A stretch of DNA of 11,541 nt from Actinomycetales bacterium (GTDB lineage Bacteria; Actinomycetota; Actinomycetes; S36-B12), in NCBI GenBank assembly GCA_017849335.1, contig JAFIHP010000073.1:1-11541 (forward strand), written 5' to 3'. Under the pieces are notes generated by a model. The model was not told the origin of the DNA and ran no database searches. It saw only the letters and a list, made by a program, of their open reading frames with translations. This document shows positions 7,343 to 11,541 of this stretch, piece after piece. A program made the translations under genes and the position numbers. Position 1 is the stretch's first letter. Each line of letters starts with the position of its first letter.

Positions 7343-10300
7343 GTGCGTCGATCTGCTGTGCGAACTCGGAGGCGGGCGATCTCGGCGATCGTCACGGTTG
7401 TCGTGCTGCTCGTGGTCGGCTGGCTCGTCGCCGGCCAGATCACGGCCGCGCTGCAGATGTCCGCGTCGCCGGACGTGGTCCCGGTCGAGAGCCTCCGGGC
7501 GGCGCCGGCCGGCACGTCGTCGCCCGACTACCCGGCCGTCGGGTCCGTGGTGCTCCCGTCGGACGACCCGCTGCTGGCGCTCGCCGCGCGCACGTACGCC
7601 GAGGCGGTCGGGGGGCGGACCGGGACGACGCCGCGCGTGGTGGTCGGGACCGCCGACGATCCGGCTGCGACCACGGTCCTGCTCGGCGCGGCCGGCACCG
7701 GCGACCAGGGGTACCGGCTGACGTCCCGCGGCAGCGGAGTCACCGTGGAGGCCGCGGACCGCACCGGTGCCGCCGCCGGACTGTTCCAGCTCGCAGACCG
7801 CATGCGGGCGGGCGAGCCGTTGCCCCCGTTCGACGGCACCGTCGTCGGGCCGCGCCTCGGGCTGAGGATGCTCGACTCGGGGGCGATCGGGGTGACCCCC
7901 GACCCGCAGGCGTGGGCGGCCGGCACGGACTACTCGCACAACAACCACGCCTTCGCGGACGTGATGCTTCCCGACGCCCCGTACGTCGACCAGGCAGCAC
8001 TCGCGGCGGCGACCGACGACTTCACGGCGTTCGTCGACCACGGGGTCGCTCAGGGCTACAACGCCCTCGCGATCAACGGCTTCCTGGAGTACCTGACCTT
8101 CTCCGAGGTGGGAGACGGCAACCAGGTCTACGCCCCCGGCGACCCGCACCGCGAACGGGCGATCGCGCTGCGTGAGGCCTTCGGCCCGATGCTGCAGTAC
8201 GCGCACGAGATGGGCATGAAGCTCTACCTGAAGACCGACATGCTCGCGCTCACCACACCGTTGGAGGACTACCTGACCCGGACCCTCGGGTCGGTCGATG
8301 CAGAAGACCCACGGCTGTGGTCGGTCTACCAGGCGGGCCTGGACGAGCTGCTGGCAGAGATGCCGTACGTGGACGGCGTGATGCTGCGGATCGGCGAGGC
8401 CGGATCCGTGTACGACCTGCCGGGATGGGACTACTACTCGCGACTGGCCGTGACCACGCCGGACGCGGTGCGCCACATGCTCACGGCGTTCACCGACACC
8501 GCGGCGCAGCACGACCGGGAGATCATCTTCCGCACCTGGAGCGTGGGCGTCGGCGACGTCGGGGACATGCACACCAACGCCGACTCGTACCAGCGCGTCC
8601 TCGGCGGTATCGACGCGCCGAACCTCATCGTCTCGACGAAGTACACGCTCGGCGACTTCTACAGCCACCTGCCGCTGAACTCCACCCTCGAGTCCGGAAG
8701 CCAGCGACGGATCGTCGAGTTCCAGGGTCGTCGTGAGTTCGAGGACTACGGCGCCCTCCCCAACGACCTCACGTCCCTGCACCAGGACGCGCTGCGGACC
8801 TTCCTGGCAGCCAACCCGAACGTCGAGGGCGTGTGGCAGTGGACCCAGGACGGAGGTCCGTGGCGCGCCGGCCCGATGACGCTGTACCTCAAGACGGGGT
8901 TCTGGCAGCTCTACGACCTCCAGGCGTACGCGATGGGCCGCCTCGCGTGGGACCCGGACGCGGACGCGGCGCAGATCACGTCGGACTGGGCCCGGCAGAC
9001 GTTCTCTGACGACCCCGCGACCGTCGAGGCCATCGCCCAGGCGATGGCGCTGTCACGGGACGCGGTCACGAAGGGCTTGTACATCGGTCCGTACGCCGAC
9101 CAGAAGGTCGCGGCCCTCGGGCTCGAGCCGCCGCCGATGATGTGGATCTTCGAGTGGGACATCGTCACCGGTGACAGCGCCACGCTCGGGACGGTGTACG
9201 ACCTGAGCAAGGACCAACTCGACGAGGCGATCTCCGAAGGAGCTCAGGCGGTGGCCCTCGCCGAGCAGATGCGCGACCTCGTCGCCGGAACCGATCCGGC
9301 GACCTGGCGGGACCCCGCCCTACGCGAGCACTTCCTGGCGACGCTCGACTACCAGGTGGACCTGTTCCGAACCCTCGGGGCGTACCGGGAGATGTTCCTG
9401 CGCCACCAGGAGTGGCTAGACACCGGCAGCGACCTGGCCGCGCAGGCGTGGTCGCAGGCGCGCGACGCGTACGTCGTAGCCCGCGACGAGCACGTCGCCC
9501 GCTACACCGGAGACGTCGACCTCCCGCCGTACCAGTTCACCGCGGCCGACATCGGGCTCGCGCACGCCGAACGGGACGTGCCGATGGCCTGGGTAGCGCG
9601 GGGACTGCTGGTGCTCCTGATCGCGCTCGTGCTCTTGGGCACGCGCGCGGGCCAGCGCCTCCTGCGGGGCGGGACGCTCCCGGGGGCCGCGGCGCTGCGC
9701 GCGCTGTGGATCGGGTCGACGCGTCCGTGGCGACTGCGCTCGCCCGCTGCTGCTGGTCGGTTCGACCGGGTGGTCGTCTGGGCGCTGCCTGCCCTGGCGA
9801 TCGTGCTCAGCCGGCTGGCCTACACGTGGTTCGACGCGCCGGCGCACCTCGTGCTGGTGCTCGGGGCGTGGCTGCTGTTCGCCGTGGTGCTCCGGCTCTC
9901 CGTCCGCGGACGGGACCCGTGGCTCCTGTGGGCGGCGGTCGGGGGAGCGGCGATCCTGCGCTCCGTGCTGCTGCTCGCGGCGCTCGTGGCCCGCGGTCCC
10001 GGCGGCTACTGGTTCGCGTTCTGGACCCGACCGGAGGCGCGCACCGTGTACGTGACGCTCGCGTTCGCGGCGTTCTGCTGGGTCCTCGTCGTCGCCTGGC
10101 TCGTCCTGCGCGACGGGTACGGGCTGACGCGTCGGGGCGCGTGGGGTCGGCTGCTCGCAGCGGCCGGAACGCCGGTCCTCGTGCTCGGCGGGCTGGTCGC
10201 CGCGATCGGGCTGGAGGCCGCATTGACCGCGTGGAACGATCAGCTGGCGCTGCTTCCGTGGGGCCTGTCGCGGATCCTCGGCGTCACGACCTACCTGGGC

Positions 10301-10429
10301 ATCCCGACCGATCTCCCGGTGTACGCGGCCGGTCTCGGCGGAGTGCTGCTCGTGGTGGGTCTGACCCTGTGGTGGGGGAGCCGGCGTCGCGACCGGCGAG
10401 CGGTGCCCGCGACGGGAGCGGAGGCCTGA
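7343..10429 (+). CDS. Membrane-anchored GH67 (alpha-glucuronidase)-like protein with C-terminal seven-helix membrane domain
   Basis: This 1028-residue protein has a basic N-terminus (RRSAVRTRRR), a membrane helix at about 12-31, an extracytoplasmic region to about 745, then seven helices near 750-768, 809-829, 834-853, 860-882, 902-922, 937-961 and 991-1013, ending in a basic tail. Positive charges place both ends inside. The outer part reads as GH67: an N-terminal accessory domain (about 70-165, with DQGYRL and AAGLFQLADRM), a TIM-barrel region (about 170-500) and a GH67C-like helical part (about 500-740, with ITSDWARQTFSDDP). GH67 enzymes remove (4-O-methyl)glucuronic acid from xylooligosaccharides. 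The expected carboxylates are present: E352 in RIGEAGS (acid), D438 in YTLGDFY and E465 in EFQGRREF (inverting base pair). The usual NHWDN and ERGYAG pocket motifs are not seen, so the substrate may differ. The GTG at 7343 has GGCAGG 8 bases upstream. GH67 proteins are normally about 670-730 residues without membrane helices. The stop overlaps the next start by one base (TGATG). Confidence 0.85.
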   Translation: MRRSAVRTRRRAISAIVTVVVLLVVGWLVAGQITAALQMSASPDVVPVESLRAAPAGTSSPDYPAVGSVVLPSDDPLLALAARTYAEAVGGRTGTTPRVVVGTADDPAATTVLLGAAGTGDQGYRLTSRGSGVTVEAADRTGAAAGLFQLADRMRAGEPLPPFDGTVVGPRLGLRMLDSGAIGVTPDPQAWAAGTDYSHNNHAFADVMLPDAPYVDQAALAAATDDFTAFVDHGVAQGYNALAINGFLEYLTFSEVGDGNQVYAPGDPHRERAIALREAFGPMLQYAHEMGMKLYLKTDMLALTTPLEDYLTRTLGSVDAEDPRLWSVYQAGLDELLAEMPYVDGVMLRIGEAGSVYDLPGWDYYSRLAVTTPDAVRHMLTAFTDTAAQHDREIIFRTWSVGVGDVGDMHTNADSYQRVLGGIDAPNLIVSTKYTLGDFYSHLPLNSTLESGSQRRIVEFQGRREFEDYGALPNDLTSLHQDALRTFLAANPNVEGVWQWTQDGGPWRAGPMTLYLKTGFWQLYDLQAYAMGRLAWDPDADAAQITSDWARQTFSDDPATVEAIAQAMALSRDAVTKGLYIGPYADQKVAALGLEPPPMMWIFEWDIVTGDSATLGTVYDLSKDQLDEAISEGAQAVALAEQMRDLVAGTDPATWRDPALREHFLATLDYQVDLFRTLGAYREMFLRHQEWLDTGSDLAAQAWSQARDAYVVARDEHVARYTGDVDLPPYQFTAADIGLAHAERDVPMAWVARGLLVLLIALVLLGTRAGQRLLRGGTLPGAAALRALWIGSTRPWRLRSPAAAGRFDRVVVWALPALAIVLSRLAYTWFDAPAHLVLVLGAWLLFAVVLRLSVRGRDPWLLWAAVGGAAILRSVLLLAALVARGPGGYWFAFWTRPEARTVYVTLAFAAFCWVLVVAWLVLRDGYGLTRRGAWGRLLAAAGTPVLVLGGLVAAIGLEAALTAWNDQLALLPWGLSRILGVTTYLGIPTDLPVYAAGLGGVLLVVGLTLWWGSRRRDRRAVPATGAEA
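10420..10424 (+). promoter_or_regulatory. Ribosome binding site of the alpha-hydroxy-acid oxidase gene
   Basis: GGAGG sits inside the last codons of the GH67-like gene, 4 bases before the ATG at 10429; a second match, GGGAG (10414-10418), lies at a 10-base spacing. Together with the TGATG stop/start overlap this points to coupled translation of the two genes. Confidence 0.6.
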
Positions 10430-11541
10430 TGGCGAGTCGGCGGGTTCCGCGGCCGGGAGAGGTGCTGCCGTTGCTCGGGGCGCCGGACTGGTCGCGCTCG
10501 TGGCGGCAGCGGCGGCTGGATCGCTGCGCCAGCGTCTGGGACGTTCGCGCGTTGGCGCGTCGTCGGACCCCGAGGGCGGTGTTCGACTACACGGACGGCG
10601 CGGCCATGTCGGAGTCGAGCCTGCGCCGCAGCCGTGAGGCGTACCGACGCGTCGAGCTGACCGCGCGCGTGCTGCGCGACGTGTCCGACGTCGACACGTC
10701 GATCGACCTCCTGGGGGCGCGGTCGGAGCTGCCCTTCGCTCTCGCGCCGACGGGGTTCACGCGGATGATGAACCACGAGGGCGAGCCCGCGGTTGCGCGC
10801 GTCGCGGCGCGGGCGGGGATCCCGTACGGCCTGTCGACGCTGGGTACGACGAGCATCGAGGCGCTCGCCGCGGCGAGCCCCCCGACGCGTCGTTGGTTCC
10901 AGCTCTACGTCAACCGGGACCGTGCGCAGGCCGAGGACCTCATGCGCCGAGCCGACGCGGCCGGGTACGACACGCTGATCCTCACGGTCGACGCGGCTGT
11001 CGGCGGCATCCGCCGGCGCGAGGTCCGCAACGGGCTGACGATCCCGCCGCAGCTGTCGGTCGCGACCATGGCCGAGATGGCCCTGTACCCGCGCTGGTGG
11101 TTCAACGTGCTGACGACGGCGCCGCTGACCTTCGCGAGCCTGTCGACGACCGGCGGGACGGTCGGGGACCTGCTGACGCGCGTGTTCGACCCGTCGGTGA
11201 CGTGGGACGACATCGCGTGGCTGCGCGCGCACTGGTCGGGTCGGGTGATGGTGAAGGGCATCCAGTCACTCGACGATGCGGTGATCGCGGCGGACCACGG
11301 TGTCGACGCGGTCGTGCTGTCCAACCACGGCGGTCGGCAGCTGGACCTGGGCGGCGCGCCGCTGGAGCTGCTGCCAGAGGTGGTGGCACGCGTCGGCGAG
11401 CGCACGGAGGTGTACGTCGACGGCGGGATCATGAGCGGCACCGACATCGTCGCGGCGCTGGCGTTCGGGGCCCGGGGGGTCCTGGTGGGCCGGGCCTATC
11501 TCTACGGCCTCATGGCCGGGGGCCAGGCCGGGGTCGAGCGC
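10429..11541 (+). CDS. FMN-dependent alpha-hydroxy-acid oxidase/dehydrogenase, LldD-like (3' end outside window)
   Basis: An open frame of 371 residues runs off the right edge; about 30-40 residues are probably missing. It belongs to the FMN-dependent alpha-hydroxy-acid family (L-lactate dehydrogenase, glycolate oxidase), TIM-barrel enzymes that oxidise 2-hydroxy acids to 2-oxo acids. Motifs appear in the family order: VFDYTDGAA (Y54), FALAPTGFTR, YGLSTLGTTSIE, WFQLYVNRD (Q158, Y160), LTVDA (T186), RREVRNGLTIPP, VKGIQS (K276), and SNHGGRQLD with catalytic H300, then VDGGIMSG and GRAYLYGLMAGG at the edge. The full motif set suggests an active enzyme; whether the substrate is lactate or another hydroxy acid is not determined. 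Start ATG 10429 overlaps the stop of the GH67-like gene by one base and has GGAGG upstream, so the two genes are almost certainly co-transcribed. No haem-binding domain is seen in the visible N-terminus. Confidence 0.93.
   Translation, partial: MASRRVPRPGEVLPLLGAPDWSRSWRQRRLDRCASVWDVRALARRRTPRAVFDYTDGAAMSESSLRRSREAYRRVELTARVLRDVSDVDTSIDLLGARSELPFALAPTGFTRMMNHEGEPAVARVAARAGIPYGLSTLGTTSIEALAAASPPTRRWFQLYVNRDRAQAEDLMRRADAAGYDTLILTVDAAVGGIRRREVRNGLTIPPQLSVATMAEMALYPRWWFNVLTTAPLTFASLSTTGGTVGDLLTRVFDPSVTWDDIAWLRAHWSGRVMVKGIQSLDDAVIAADHGVDAVVLSNHGGRQLDLGGAPLELLPEVVARVGERTEVYVDGGIMSGTDIVAALAFGARGVLVGRAYLYGLMAGGQAGVER

Noticed and set aside
6943..7515. N-terminal extension of 191 codons on the MFS frame.
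   Set aside because: It overlaps the whole cupin gene and the divergent region, is Arg/Asp/Pro-rich without structure, and a GTG start overlapping the cupin stop lies right before the first transporter helix.
2713..8175. Very long + strand open frame (about 1820 codons) running antisense to the MMPL, MFS and cupin genes.
   Set aside because: Its translation is dominated by Arg, Asp, Gly, His and Gln with no domain or hydrophobic pattern, as expected for the opposite frame of GC-rich genes, and it continues into the GH67-like gene out of frame.
7280..8782. Open frame of 500 codons on the - strand opposite the GH67-like gene, reading into the divergent gap.
   Set aside because: No recognisable motifs; the + strand frame here shows the GH67 domains and catalytic residues.

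Overview
The window is a GC-rich (about 70 %), densely packed stretch typical of an actinobacterial chromosome. Third codon positions are almost all G or C, GTG starts occur, gene ends overlap, and the closest recognisable family types (LAL-type LuxR ATPase regulator, MmpL-like RND transporter, LldD-like flavoenzyme) are common in Actinomycetota. A free-living, polysaccharide-degrading Micrococcales-like organism would fit, but the sequence does not fix the genus. No rRNA, tRNA, CRISPR array, insertion sequence or phage gene is visible, and no intergenic gap exceeds about 60 bases.

Left part (1-5589): the 3' end of a small unknown gene on the + strand runs convergently into a large LuxR-family ATPase regulator on the - strand, and the two 3' ends overlap by 17 bases. 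Upstream of the regulator on the - strand lies an 885-residue MMPL/RND transporter with an enlarged first extracytoplasmic loop.

Middle (5641-7283, - strand): an MFS transporter resembling the monocarboxylate/oxalate-formate type is preceded by a small DUF861-type cupin. Cupin stop and MFS start share the four bases GTGA. The four - strand genes could form one transcription unit (cupin, MFS, MMPL, LuxR; gaps of -4, 51 and 42 bases), though GC hairpins sit in both gaps.

Right part (7343-11541, + strand): diverging from the cupin across a gap of about 60 bases with a perfect 10-bp inverted repeat is a 1028-residue membrane protein. It has one N-terminal anchor, an extracytoplasmic region recognisable as glycoside hydrolase family 67 (alpha-glucuronidase) with the three expected catalytic carboxylates, and a C-terminal block of seven membrane helices. 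Its stop overlaps by one base the start of an FMN-dependent alpha-hydroxy-acid oxidase/dehydrogenase cut by the window edge.

Most interesting point: the GH67-like plus seven-helix fusion is not an architecture I recognise, as characterised GH67 enzymes are soluble and usually intracellular. With the divergent cupin and carboxylate-type MFS and the coupled hydroxy-acid flavoenzyme, it suggests a surface glycosidase or sensor module linked to sugar-acid or hydroxy-acid use. That pathway link is inference; the domain calls and gene overlaps can be read from the sequence.
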